A stretch of DNA of 64,000 nucleotides from Trochalopteron elliotii (GCA_024734555.1 JANPWX010000639.1:1067656-1131655); one strand, 5' to 3'; positions 11,293 through 24,330 are shown, counted from the first letter of the stretch. The notes: generated by a model from the letters alone, not told the origin. Made by a program: numbers and translations.

Positions 11293-14200
11293 TCAAGCAA
11301 ATGGAGCAGGCACAGTGCAGAGTGCAGTGGCAAACAATGCCTAGAATAGTGAAAAACAACCAAGTTACATCTCAGTATTCAGGAGTTAGGTCCTGTGTCT
11401 TCTGAGGTAGTTTCCCAAAAATAGCTTGTGGAATTATGAACTATTACATGATACTGGAAAAAAAATTATTTAGCTTCCTGTGATGCCAGCAAAACTGAAA
11501 ACATGCCATGAGTTTATACTTAGTAGACATTAATAAAACCTGGGAATTTCTACTTTTCTTCTTTCATGGCATATTTGTCTTTCTAAGCATCCCATGACTG
11601 TACAACAACCACTACCACTTGCTGAGGTGTGTTTAGTGAAAGAGAGTTTGATCCCAGTCTGCTGCTGCACAAAGGTAATGGCAAACTTGGTGCATGATGT
11701 GTCAACGTGCAGAGTGCCCCTGAAGGCTGTGCTTCATTCATTCATGGATGTAAAGATCCTTTTCATCTTTCTTTCTAGTTGCAGCCTTCTGGTATGCTGA
11801 AGCAATTACTGGTATAGAAATTTGCAGGGGGTGGGGATGGGGGTGGAATTACTCTAATGAATGGTCAATTGAAATTTCCCCCAGTCATTGGTCAGTATAT
11901 TTAAAGAATTACTACAGTAATTATATTTTATGAGCATGAGTCATTTTTCTGTTTTTAAAAAAAGTACTTCAATTTACCCATCTCTTTTAGTACATTTCCA
12001 TTTGGTGTGGTTTGGCTGCATGGAGAAATGCGGCAGCTGGTTACTTGAAAATATTTAACAAAGCACCAGATTCCTCAGCTCTGGCATACCTGTGGACCAC
12101 ATATATGGACATAATTGCAAACATCTGTCTACCCACCCATGTAACAGCTAAGAGGAGTCATTTAAGAAAAAGAAGGCTAAAAAAGTCAACTTTGAGGGTG
12201 AGAAACTGCAGAGCTACCTGTTTGTATGTTTATTTATTCATAATATATTACCAGCTAATGGTCTTCAGAGACAAACTCCTTGGCCATTCTCACAGGAGGG
12301 ATGTCACAATGCAATATATTGCAGTACCACAATATATACTCATTAAACCAAGCAATGATAAGTAATGAAAAAGTCATGAAAACTTTAAGAGCCTTCCTAT
12401 CAGATAAAGAAGGACTTTCTCTGGTGATGTGAAACACCAAAGAGGAAAATGGGCAATGCACCTTGGAACTAGTTTTGTGATAAGTAATTGATCTTAGATT
12501 TTGTGAACCATATAAATTACTTCAGCAGTCAAAACTGAGACTTTGGATCCAAACTCACCTTCCCACCTGCAGTGAATTGTAGGCTAGGGAGCACTGGTGA
12601 GTTCATGCTAGTCCTGGTTTGATCCAAACCTCAGTCCAAGCTCACCCTGACCCAGGCATCCTGAATGCAGTGGTTGCCTTCAAATTAAACAATTGGTAGA
12701 GTCAACTCAGTGTATTTTCTACACTCCAAAACTGGCTCTTTTTATGATCTGTTTTCAGATCTCCTGGAAATTAATCTTTCACAATAGCTTGAATGATCAG
12801 AGCCAACATCCTTGCCTAAAATCCTTCAAGCTTTGGGATGCTTAATATCTACACCCACAATAAAACTTGCTGATATGTGTTATACTCACATCAGTTACAC
12901 TGACTGGTTGTCACACTCAAAGCATCCCTCTCCTTTAATCCACCTTTGACCCTCCATTGTGTATTTATTTAAAAAGCAGAATGGTGGACTATTGAAATCC
13001 TCAGATGTGGTAGTCATGACAGAGCCATTTCCATAAATCCTTGAGCTGTAAGGATGGCATATTTGAAAGTGAGAAAATTCTGGGCAGCTGTTCTGCTTAT
13101 GCAGGAGCAGGGAGGAAGGCGCTACTATTTGTAGACTTTCATCTCCTGGGTCTATAAACAGGGTTCAGATAGGTAGCTTAGAATAGCTCCAAGGTCACTT
13201 CAAATTTCTTCTAAATTATGTTAGGATACACAGTGAACCTAGGGCACATTCTGTAGCTGGAGCAAAAGTGATTTGCAACAATCTTCCTCCTTGCCGTGTT
13301 AATTTCATAAATACTGCATTGATATTTTGTACAAGATAAGGAGATATATCTCATATCTCCTTCTTTCAGTGGCAGATTGTTCCTTGTACAGCAGTGCTGC
13401 CCTATGAATCCAACAAGAGCTCTTGTCAATGCACCTGAGGCAATTTAAGACCCCACAATGCCCAGCTGACCACACAGCCCCTCTATAAGAGACTCCTACC
13501 CCTACCAAGGAGGCAGGGGAGTGAAGCACCCCAGGAAGGTTATTCAAACCCCTTCATCCATATGCAAATATTTTACAGCTAAAACTGAGTGCTCAGTTTA
13601 CTACATATGCAACCAATCCATGGTGAATTACTAAACTAAATACAAAGTTTTTCCTGCCCATTTATTTTCTCTTTCTCTTGTTGCTAGACTCCAGGTTCTC
13701 CTGAAAGGAAAGGGACATCTGTCTGAAGAAATTTACCCTGGGCAGAAAAGAGTTTGAGCACATGGCTCTCCCTGCTATGTCTCAAGGCTCTGTGAAAACC
13801 CACACAGGTGAAAAAAGATCTGTCAATGCAGTGTTATGAGAAGCAGAACATGCATTCACAGCCCAAACAAAAGTAAAACTGAGGATGTGGTATGGTATGG
13901 TATTTTCTTGGACTGACAATTTCTGGCTGGTCAAGGTCTGAATGGTCCGAATGCTTTGAATGGACTTCATTTGCCATTTGGATGTACCTCAAGTTGATTT
14001 ACAATGGAAATGATACCGTAACACCATTACTCACCGTACAACTCCAGAGGTGCATAATATGTAAAATCTGCACCATGTTAAAAGGCAAGATGGAAATCAG
14101 CTCTAAGCATTTATTTTGTGGCACAAATTCTAGTTTTTTTGCCAAGCCAAAATGCTGTCTCCTGTCATAAATGCTACACATAAATACTGCATAATGGGAA

Positions 14201-16794
14201 CAAGGTGTCAGCTAGAGAGGCTTGTAGGTTCTGCTTAGTTCTTAACCTATTTTTTCTGTCTTGACATATAGCGCCACAGTTGTGCTACTATTAGGCTGAC
14301 TAAAATGCTGTTTTCCAAACAGATGCAGTGAGACCTAGATCTATATCAGACAAGAGTCATAAGATCCAAGGAAGGGCATGAAAACCAGGAACAGATCATT
14401 ACTGACCTGGTGATTTCCAGTTTCTTTGCAGAACTGAGCTTTCACAATTGTAATTTTTGTTTATACAGAATGACAGTGAGACATTCACTGTCTCACTTAC
14501 AGATAACTATTGCTAAAACAACTGCATAGAACAATAATTATACCTCTGGAAAGATCCTGAAATGTCTAGCAAGGATTGTGTCCCAAGTGGACTGAAGCTG
14601 GGATTCTTTTTCCCCTATGCATTGATTTAGTTATTTCAGATACTTGTAATTAAAGAAGCATTGGGATCATTGGTCAGTAATTTGATGTCAACCACGATTT
14701 AATTGTGATTATTTCATTAATTGATAGATATGGAACAGAGTCTGTATAATTAGCTGTAAACTCCAACATCCACCTATTGTCTGAAGGCAGGGGATTGCGC
14801 CAACTCTCCCAGCATGTGTTGCACTTTGGAAACTAAAGTCACAGCATGAGAACATAACTGGGCATGAAAACCTGTATTCAGGGATTTCAGTGCAGATGTA
14901 GAGGGAAGAAAGCATCTTGCCACAGAGAACAATGAAATGCTTTCACAGAACAATTGAAATAACTTTCCTCAGCGGGTGAAGGATAATCCTGTGGAACCAG
15001 CCAGCACATGGCATAGATTCAATTCCCTGCTCTTTGAGACTGTGTATAAATGGGCTGGACCCAGAGTTTTAATTGTTCTTGACATTTATCAGTAAAATAT
15101 CTTCTTTTTATCTGTTAAAGGGTACTTTGTTTTTCTCACTGGCATGTGGGTAAGAATCTTGAAGACTTTTGAGGTCCTCTGATGCCATTTCCAGGATCAC
15201 AGGGTACTCTCTGCTTCAGAGCTTTCCTACCTTTCTATCCAGCAGGATTACTAGATAGCACTCCTATAAAACAGGTATGAGCACCAGATCCAATGAAAGT
15301 AACACTTTCAGTTCCTTCCTTTTACCTCTAAGTTATGAATGAAAAAAGACAGATCAGAAGGAGTTGTCTCATGTTTAACTTGTTCACTGAGTGTGATTCT
15401 GACCTCTTTATAATTCTTAGTAAAGGATGGTCCTAATGAGGAGTGGCCAGTGTCCCTGCTGGACTGATTTCACAAAAGTCAACGGTGAGCACATCAACGT
15501 GAATTAGGTGCTGTTGAGGGTGCTGCTGGATATCCCCCTCTTCACCATCTCTCATGATGATGGGATCTAAATCAGAATCTGGTAGAAACCATGGTAAAAG
15601 TTGTTTTCTTTTCACCATTCTCTGTTTATCCTCCCAGTACTAAGAGGTTGGGAGGATACTTTTAACCAACCAGTTAAAAGTTCACTTAAAAGGCAGGTGG
15701 CCAAGAGCAATGGCAGCAACAACATCACTTGTCAGAAACAACACCCAAGAGATATTACCAGCACAGGAGTTTGTGGACAGTTCTCCACAAGTCCTGCCCC
15801 TTTGCATTGTGGGTCTTTGGACTGCATTTTGGTTTTGTGGTGAAAGAGACCCCTCCAATGCCTTGGGAAAGATGCTGATCCTGGGAGTGGACAAACTGAT
15901 TTTCCGTAAGTGTGACCTGTTCCTTGGCTGTCCAAGAGCAGCCTCCCAGAAGGAATGCTTCTGATGAATTATGCTACATCAGCTGGGTTTGTCAATTGTT
16001 ACTAGCCTAGTATACTTTTCTGAGTAAGAGCTGGACACATCTCCGATAATTTTTCCCTTCTTCTATTCAGAGGCTTTATTCCACACTTGAATTTGTTCAT
16101 CTGCTAGTGCCACTATTTATCCATGTAGAAGCACCAGATAAAAAATTCTACTAAATCATGAGAAGAAAGAAGCAAATTCTCAGGTACTGTAGAGCAGAGT
16201 GGATCCACTGAATTCAAAAGAATTGTGCTGTATGATGTTCTGGCCTGAACTGTCACTAGACTGTTTTGGGTGGGGTCAGGATAGAGAAAATCCTCACAGG
16301 TAACTGAGTCCAGACTCTGTTGCTTCTCTTTTACAGTCTCACCAATTTACCAAGCAGTCAGAATGTATAGGTAGGTGGGGTGTTTTCCCTCTTCTGTTAC
16401 TTCAGTCTGAATGTCCTGGTTGTTAGAAATCTTATTTACAGACCAAATTGATGGATATTACATCCATGTTATATCCACAGTCTCTTGTGGCTAGTCTCTT
16501 TATCCTCATTAGTTTTCCACTAACTGGTGCAAATAAGGAAATAATATAATTGATCCTCGTACTTGAACTACTGGATTGAATAAATCAATGTCATTGAGGT
16601 GGTGTGTCCTCTAAGAGCAGAGCCACACCATGACACCACTAGCTGAAGCCCTGGAAGAAATAAAGTTGCATTTGGTTCTAAAAATTCATTCCAGAAGCCT
16701 GGGCATGCTATTGATTTTACTGCACAGCTTTCAGTTCTCAAACTAGGTCATTTTAGTGACCTACTTTGCAGCAATTTTTTTTTGTGTCCACAGT
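11293..16794. other. Unique non-coding DNA
   Basis: About 5.5 kb with no recognised gene or interspersed repeat. It holds a G-rich run (11826-11845), a 9-bp-stem hairpin (14475-14497) and a GGTAT-type mini-repeat (about 13888-13902). A 61-codon minus-strand ATG frame at 15433-15618 has coding-like composition and is noted in the findings. A GTAAGT donor-like site lies at 15906. Confidence 0.6.
14475..14497. repeat. Short inverted repeat (9-bp stem, 5-nt loop)
   Basis: AGTGAGACA (14475-14483) is the exact reverse complement of TGTCTCACT (14489-14497), with TTCAC as the loop. It is isolated, with no T run after it and no gene next to it. Confidence 0.8.
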
Positions 16795-17595
16795 CATCCT
16801 TTTGAAACAGGTACTTTAGCCTTTCCTCCATTTTTGCAACGCTGTTCCTGATTTAATACCTTTTTTCTTGAACAGAAGTAATCAGAATCATATATTGCAT
16901 TTCAGATGAAGTCTTGAAATTGTCTTACAGCTGCCATACAAATATTTCACCTGCTACATCCTAAGATCACAATTGCATCCAACTTGGGGATCATCATCAT
17001 TATACATTATACAGTGGTATATCCAGGCACACGTTCCTCCTCTCCTTTGTTTCCAACAGAAATTACTGTTATTCATCCTGAAGGGCTGGATTTTGCAGGG
17101 CTATTCACTTTCATTCCATTTCTATTACTTCTGTCCTCATGCTCATCCAGTTTTCTCTGCATGGTATTCTAGTTCTCCTCTGAATTGACAGTGCCTTCCA
17201 ACTTTGTGTCATCAACTTATTTCAAAAGCCCACTCCTACATTTTGAGCCAAAACCACTCCTTGAGGAGCTCCATTAATAACCTATCTCCAGCCCAATACT
17301 TTCTCTCTTGACACAGAGTGCTGTCATCTTTTTAACCATTTTTTGAGCCATCTTACATTTTCTCTCCTAATCCCCCTTTTCCTTACCTATGCAGACGCTT
17401 TCTCACATGGCACCAAACCAGCTGTTTTACTGAATTCAGAACACTGTATTTCCTTTGTCTAGGGAGAACAGTCATCCTGAAGAAAGCTATTATGTTAGTC
17501 TGGCATGACCAGACTGTGACCAAACCAGACTAAAAATGGATGTTTTCCATTTTCCGGCTTATCTTTCTCCTTTTTTACAAAATCTGTTCTACAGA
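16795..17595 (-). mobile_element. Ancient CR1 LINE, reverse-transcriptase region, degraded
   Basis: The plus strand follows, at clear divergence, the antisense of an old CR1 family that I recall from turtles, crocodiles and birds. The phrases come in the right order: AATCAGAATCATATATTGCA and TTTCAGATGAAGTCTT (about 16881-16916), CTACATCCTAAGATCACAATT, CCAACTTTGTGTCATCAACTT (about 17200), CTTGAGGAGCTCCATTAATA and ACCTATCTCCAGCC (about 17260), TACTGAATTCAGAACACTG, TTTCCTTTGTCTAGG, and TTAGTCTGGCATGACCAG. The coding sense is the minus strand. Frames are broken by stops and indels, so this is a dead copy. The edges are soft, and similar decayed sequence may continue towards 18200. Confidence 0.85.
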
Positions 17596-20500
17596 CTTGC
17601 ATATGGTTGCAAACTAAATGATCCCATGATCACCAAATGAGCTTCTCCTCTTGTTATTTAGTCGTGTCCTCTGACTCAAGCATCCCAGAGGGGGAATTTC
17701 TAAGGAGTTGATGATTTCTTGTGCTGTTTCCCCCAAAATGTCTGCAGCGGAGAGTAACCTGTGCCCTCCAAAGCAGGTTTGATGCGGCACTTGGAGTTCT
17801 ATTTCTAGCACCATAAGACTAATTCCCTATGGGCATACTGTGCCTCTCTCCATTGTCAGTGTTATTGTGCACAAAGGGAAACAAAAGGCACCGTGTGTCA
17901 GTTTTAGGAAAAATCATGATTAATCTCCACCTTGGCCTAGTGCATGGATGTTCCCATGCTTCTTTTGTGCTCAATTCCTAGTTACATGGACAATTTTTTT
18001 TTCTTTTTTCTTTTTTTTTTTTTTAATTTCCTCTGAAAGGTCTAACACAGCCTGACTTTTGGCAATTTGTACTTTATTTCTGCACTTTGACCTCTTAAGA
18101 TGCTGCATTCTCTGCTGATTAGACTTCTTCTCATTCTTTTTAGGCTCTCTGTCATTATTCATGTAATTTTAAAGGTGGATTTTTATTTGTTTCCTTCCTA
18201 CACAACCCCCTCCTACTTTTACCCTTACTTATGAAACAAGTTCCAGGTATTTTTTGGAATTCTGACTCAATGCAATCTCAATTTTAAGTAGCTGTTGCTT
18301 TTCAGCCTCTGTCAAGAAGTGAATGACTCCTTACTGAGGCAGTTAATTTTCACACATTTCATGAACCAATCATTATCACTCCCAGGCTTATTTTGTTTCC
18401 AACTTCTTTTGATCAATGCAGAGCTTGGAATACCTTTGGCCAGACAAGTCTCTGTTCTGTGCCTTGCAGAATAGGGGATTGCAGAGACACAGAACAATGG
18501 TTCAGGCAGTAAAAACCACAATAATAACCTTATTAAGACTTTTTGTCCTGAGGTATACATATTTGTATTTAGAGAAGGAGTGAATCTTAATGCAAGACTG
18601 AAAGTCATCAAGTTTATATTTAAATCACATTAACAGAACCAAAGTATGGCAATGTGTCTTAGCAATTCATTGTACCAATGAAAGGAAATCAATCCTCCTC
18701 TATCAGAGCTCACAGAAAAAAAAGTGTTTCTTCTTAGCAGTACTAAGTTGGCCAGGGGAGACTGAAGGTGTGCTTTGAGCAAGCTACTGGGTAAAAAAGT
18801 GTCATTTTTACAGAGCTCTGTTTGAGGGAAGAAAGAGTATACTTAAAGAATACTTAATATTTACATGTACTTAAGCCCCTGATAGAGGTACCCAAACCCC
18901 ATTCTCAGTTTTTAGCTTCTACTGTAGCTACTTAGCCAAAAAGTGGAAAACTGATTGAAAGAGTTATTTCCTCTGCTGGACTGGCTACTGCTCAGAAGTT
19001 GGTACAAAGGTATTGGACAGCACCAAGCATGAAAGTTCCTAACAAGGGTCCCTACTATGAGAGATAACTACTGATAGCAATATGAATACTTAAATTTAAT
19101 CTTTGCTGTTTACATCTAGACCTAATCCTAATTAGAGCAACGGTGAAGGTGTGAACTGTTCTCCATCTGAAGAGAAATAACATAGGCTAGCACACAGAAT
19201 GCCAAAGCCTTATGAGGTGTGGCTATTTTAAGAGGAAATATTTAAGTAGAAATGTCTGAGATGGAGCACTCAGCCTTGACATAGAGTGCAGCCCTTGACC
19301 AGCAGGAATGAGGTGCAGGCAGGCAGCCCTTGGCAGCTGATGTCAGGATGTGGCAGAACTGCATTTCTGATGTTCGTAAGAATGCATGGGCTGCACTCCT
19401 TGAGCTGAACAACAGAGAGGAAGGAGGAGTACAGTCTTGCTTCCTTCCAGGCAGGCTTTCATCTGACCTGTTTGAGTCTTTTCCAAGGACTACACTCAAG
19501 GGAATGGCAGGAGACATCCTGCCTCCCTGAGGCATCACAACTGAAGTGGTTCACATGCACAGCATGAAACACAAGATCCAGGGCAAAGTTGTGCATAAAA
19601 TGAGATGTCTCACCCGAGAAGAATATCCCCTAAATTGTACATTTGCTTAAAGCATTGTTTCTTATCACATACCATGTCTTTGGGAAGATCATTATGAGTC
19701 ATTAGAATATGTGTTCCAGACTCTTATCAATAACTGCATTATAGCAACCCACGTTATCATGGCCATGTTATTTCACACAATTCCCCCTAGTTAGGCAATG
19801 CATTATCTTATCTAGGAAGATACAAAACAGTCTCTACTAAAAACAGATACTACAGGACAGTGCTTTTTTTCAGTCAATTTTTTAAAACCAAAAATAGCAG
19901 TTCAGCTCCTAAACCTCCAACAAACCAACGTTTCCATACCCCTATGTCTTTTTGTCTCCTGAACATGGGATTTTTTTTCCTTCTCTAAATGTGCAGAGAC
20001 CCAACACAGAAAAGTTAGTTTACTGTGTTCTGTTATATAGACACCAAGTTTCTATTTGCACCCACAATATGCAAAGAAATATGTTGTAGCTCTGACACTG
20101 GCAGCCACATAGATTTCAGAGAGGCTCTGACTCACTCTATAGAGAAGTGTGCTTAAGTCCATGCAATGAGTTTTCTCTCCTTTTTTTCCCTTCTCTGCCA
20201 GAGAAGATAGAAGCCAAAATCAGGATACTACAATTTTTTTATGCATATAGCCACCACCCACCAAAATTAATGGGAGAAGTTTGAGTGACTCCCTGCTTAA
20301 GAGAAATTAGGAGTACTTTTAATTGTGTTTTTAACTGAAGCATGTTAATTCAGATTTCTGGCAAGAAAGGATAAATTCTGCTCTCAGGCAACCTCTTACA
20401 AAAATGTAATCCAGCTACTTTGCCTGGATCCTGGAAGAAAGATTTGGACTCAGGACGCTGGTTATGTGGTAAAGGAAAACATCAGGTTCTGCAGTGTTTG

Positions 20501-21319
20501 AAGCTGCCTGCATGTCTCCAGCCAACCTGCATGTCACAGATGTGTTTTCTGGCTGTGGGAAGCCAGTGCTGGGCTGCCACGCAGTACCTGTGGCACAGAG
20601 CACTGCAGTGACAGGTGCCTCCTACAGAAGCAAACACATTACACTGGTGTTACCTCACCCAAATGATGGCTGAGAGCAGGGCAGAGAAGCCTGACCACTA
20701 TTTATCTATCTGTATTTCTGATTTTATTCCTCTAAGTTTTTGATCACTTCAGAGTCTGGTGGCTTCAAAACAATGCCAGGAAATATTAGGAAAAATTTTA
20801 GGAAATATGCCATAAGAAAGCAATGACTGCCAAATATTTTTAATTTGTCAGGGATTGTCCTTAATCCATGCCATGAGCAGAAGCACAATTGTTTTCATTC
20901 AGAATTTGACACTGGCTGAGCTGGGGCATGTGCTGATATGTCATATAATGCTAAAACTTCAGCCTTCTCCCAACTGCCTCTGAAACTTGAAAGGTTTAAG
21001 CACTCATTTTTTTCTTACCTAAGGGGTGGAATAAATTGTACATCTCATCTGGCTTTAATTTCAGCTGGTGTTAGTAGAATCGCCAGCACTGTAGTGGGGA
21101 ATTGGCTGGAAACATCCCTGCTGGACTCAGGGACACTACCCTCCTGGAGATAGGTTTGCCACAGCACAGACGTTCTGTGCAGCTGATGCAAAACACTATT
21201 TGAAATATGGAAACTTCCAGAATTTTTGCTCTGTGGCCAAGATAATCCCTCATTTCTGCCACTTCACTGGACCCGCTCCGTGGAACTGATGTGAGAGTTT
21301 AGCTCAAGTCCTGGTGCAA
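17596..21319. other. Non-coding DNA, part possibly decayed CR1
   Basis: From 17596 to about 18260 the texture resembles further antisense CR1 sequence, but I cannot align it with confidence. It contains a T-rich tract at 17994-18024. The rest (18260-21319) is unique DNA with no open frame over 100 codons and no recognised motif. Confidence 0.5.
17994..18024. repeat. T-rich homopolymer tract
   Basis: 31 bases of T with two isolated C. It could be the remains of an A-tail on the minus strand, but no adjacent retrocopy is apparent. The lysine run read from the minus strand is an artefact. Confidence 0.95.
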
Positions 21320-21408
21320 GTCAGACAAGGCCAAATTCTCATCTGGGCTGTACTCTGATAACTCTATAAGGCAACACAGCTGAGCAGGTGTAATACAGAG
21401 TAGAAAAA
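21320..21408. mobile_element. Possible ancient repeat fragment (family not named)
   Basis: GACAAGGCCAAATTCTCATC, followed by TGTACTCTGATAACTC and GGTGTAATACAGAGTA, resembles an old palindromic sauropsid repeat built around GGCCAAATTCTGATCTCAG and GTGTAAATCCAGAGTAACTC. The copy is short and decayed, so the call is tentative. Confidence 0.35.
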
Positions 21409-22689
21409 GTAGCCAGCCTTAAGCCAGCACTGCAAATTCAAGGCTTCGTTTTATCCTGTGTCTTCTTTTTGTAGTCCCATTTTTCAGTGACTGCAGTTCT
21501 GCTCAGTTTCAGCCACCATGCGCAGAGCTCATCGTGGTACAGGAACTGCAGTTTGGACCTCATGTACTCCTGGCTCTTAAGGCGGACCAAAAATATCCTC
21601 AGGGACAACTTTGTAAATGCTCAGTATTCATCTCAGGTGCCAGAGTCTTACAAAGTGCTCGTTATAAATCTTCTGGAAAATGTGACAGTGTAGTGAAATG
21701 TCTGAACCAGAGCAGTTCTTTTCTAGAAGTTGGATTTTCAGCATGCCATACACTGCTCCATTTTCAAATCCTTATTTCAGGAGCATGGATTTTTATCAGA
21801 AAGTTGCTAAGTAATTACTGGGGATTTTTGTTTTGTTTTGGTTTGGGTTTTGCTTTTTTTTTTCTTTAAAAAAAACAATAAAAGTAACTCCAATGCCATC
21901 TAACTGATTATCTTAGGGGGAAAAGCATCAAGTTAGTTTCCTTCATATGACATGTCAAGTGGACAGCATCTTGCAAGCCAAAGACATAAACACTAACTTA
22001 CCCACATAATTTTATTACTGGCTAAAATAAAACCATATGATGTTTCTGTATCAGTGCCTGAAAAAATTAGTTCACTAGATTCTGGCACTATAAAGTGTCC
22101 CTAACACTTTTGTTCATACACATACAAAGTCTGATGAAAAACGGTGATTCTTATTTTCAAGGAATAGAGGAATAGCTGGAAAGCAGTTCTCCCTGAAGAG
22201 AAGTTACTTCAGCTGTTTGACATTACTTCCATCAATGTCAACTCAGAAAATGTTAAAATTGTAGTGTATACAATAAACTAAATTTTATAGGTGTTATTCT
22301 ATAGAAAGTGAAGTAAATGTAAGGATTCAGATTAAGTTAAATAGATTTTAGAGCTGTCTTTGTGCTTCACACCAAACATTACAGATACATCTTCAAATGT
22401 TCTGACACTGTATTTCTCGCAAAACTTAGAAATGGTGCAAACTAGTTTCAGGAATAACTGTATAGTCAGTGTTGCATCTATCCAGAAGACAAATGCTTCC
22501 ATCTGTTTAAAAGAAAGACATTGTTTAATTATATTTACATACTTTTACAAGAAGAATGGCAGCAGAAATATATGAATTCTGGCTACAGCAGTGTTTTAAA
22601 AAACTACTGGTATTCAGCATAGTTATATTTTGACAGAGGAAAATATAAGTTACCCACAAAACCTGCTATCTCAACTAGCACATTTGAAA
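21409..22689. other. Unique AT-rich non-coding DNA
   Basis: No gene recognised. It includes a GTTTTG/T-rich patch at about 21827-21870 that creates a phenylalanine-rich frame. The remainder is AT-rich unique sequence. Confidence 0.6.
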
Positions 22690-22865
22690 ATAAATGCCAT
22701 TATTTATGTAATATCTTGTCATCCAGGGATCTTGAAACATTTTACAAATAAGAATGACATTGAAGTATTCTCCCTTATTATCTCCATTTCTCAGAGTGAA
22801 AGTGAGGTATTTAACTCTGTTGAGCAACTTGCCACGTTTGACAAGCAGAGCCAGGAATGGGGCCT
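22690..22865 (+). mobile_element. MIR-type SINE fragment
   Basis: CAGGGATCTTGAAACATTTT is followed by TTATTATCTCCATTTCTCAG, GTGAAAGTGAGG, GTTGAGCAACTTGCCACG and CAAGCAGAGCCAGGAATGG. This is the order of the MIR core: cell of 'TTATCCCCATTTTACAG', 'GAAACTGAGG', 'AAGTGACTTGCCCAAG', then 'GCAGAGCTGGG'. The tRNA-related head is not recognisable. MIR copies are ancient in amniotes, which fits the high divergence. Confidence 0.75.
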
Positions 22866-23363
22866 TACTGTCTTTTTCTTACATGGTATTTCCTATCTCT
22901 TTTCACAGAATCTGTTACTACAGATCACATCTACTGTAGCTAGAAACAGCTGCTTGTGCAAAACACCTTAAAATTACCAGAAAAGTCCATGAGACTGACA
23001 GCTCTGGAACAAAAGCCTTCATTGTTCCAGCTTAGGAAATGAAATGTAACTGTCCGATTATATATCTTGTGGGTGAGGCACTGTTGAGCAGCATCACAAA
23101 GAACCGCAGGGCAATGTGACAAAGCCAGGCTAAGATTTCAACCTGCATTGCTTGGCACCTGGTGAAGGGGTTGGGATAAGCTCAGTCTGTAAGACATGGG
23201 ACCATAGATACGGAAGCTGAGCAGCTCTGCTCTGATGCTGAAGTGGCTGCAGATCTGTTTTATGTCCCCACAGTCCTGAGGGATCTCCTCTGCTCTGCCT
23301 TTGGCAAACCAGGTGCTCCTCCTTCCTCCAGCTCTCTGGTGCCCCTCAAACCAACACCAGACT
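22866..23363. other. Unique non-coding DNA
   Basis: No gene recognised. AAAGCCAGGCTAAGATTTCAA (read as AAAGCCAGGCTAAG then ATTTCAA, near 23120) is faintly MIR-like but too short to call. Confidence 0.55.
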
Positions 23364-23398
23364 CACACACACACATACACACACACACACACACTCAC
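23364..23398. repeat. (CA)n dinucleotide microsatellite
   Basis: An imperfect CA run with a T interruption near 23376 and again near its end. It is likely length-polymorphic. The open frames with THTHTH runs across it are artefacts. Confidence 0.97.
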
Positions 23399-24079
23399 AT
23401 GCCTTTTGTTTGCTCATGTTCCCAGGAGCATCAGGAAGCCAATTTGTACTGAGTCCATGCGTTACAGAAAATCGTCTCTTTTCAAAGCTTCTCTAGGACT
23501 TTTAGTCCTCTGAACCTAAGACCTGTTGGGTGAACTCGTTTTTAAACATGACCAGGTGCTGCCCGCTGGCTCCTGTGATTAATGGTGCTGTCCCTTGATG
23601 GCCGTGTAGTAGAGAGGATGAGAGATGTCCTGTTCTTTCTCACCCCAGGCACATGTGGCCATTGCATAAAGTGGCAAATCCATATGTTTAAAGCTGATCA
23701 AGTGCCTGTGGGTGTTGTTTTAGAGAATAATTTTCACTGCAGCATGTCAATTTGCTTGCCATTTACAGTTGGGGAAATGCTGGTGTGATCTTCACTCACT
23801 GCTTCACGCTGGCTCTGATGACTTTTGTGTCTGTTTTGCCTACTCATTCTGAGACATCACTGGCCTCCACTCGAAATGAGACATGTGATGTTTAGGTATG
23901 CATGACAAAATTGTCAGAGTTTTCAAAATGAAAATAAGGTGTCCAAAAATTCAGGAGAATTTATAAGCTGTAAAATAAACCAAATCTGGACATTTTCTGA
24001 GCCAGAAAGATACAGGACAGGTCCTATTGACAAGACACAACTATTTAGAATTTTCATTCATAACAAAATGTTCAGTTAT
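23399..24079. other. Unique non-coding DNA
   Basis: Nothing recognised apart from short chance open frames. Confidence 0.6.
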
Positions 24080-24330
24080 ATAACCACAGCCAAAAGAAAA
24101 CCACACAATTTTTTCATTGCAATTATTTTAAATAAAATGTGTCATTTTTTTTCTCAGCCTGATCTTTGGCGCCAAGATAGAATTGTACTTGAAATGGAGC
24201 AGTAAAACACAATTAGCCTTTTTATTTAGCAATCGTAGTTTCAAATCCATTCAGCTCTAATAAAAACTTGTGGAGTTCTTGAATTGACAATAAATCACAG
24301 ATTAAGATGCCTAACAGGAACAAATACAAG
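24080..24330. promoter_or_regulatory. Candidate regulatory block with E2F-like palindrome
   Basis: This AT-rich, repeat-free block contains the perfect palindrome TTGGCGCCAA (24166-24175), the core of an E2F-type site, in a region where CpG is otherwise rare. A T8 tract plus CTCAG just upstream (about 24145-24157) has the shape of a splice acceptor. There is no transcript evidence, and function is inference. Confidence 0.25.

Noticed and set aside
16321..16378. Acceptor-like CTTTTACAG and donor-like TAG|GTAGGT 34 bases apart
   Set aside because: Short segment with a weak donor. I regard it as chance.
16973..17188. Two overlapping plus-strand open frames
   Set aside because: They read the antisense strand of the ancient CR1 copy.
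23100..23165. Possible second MIR next to the one at 22.7 kb
   Set aside because: Only a few matching words. The core is not present.
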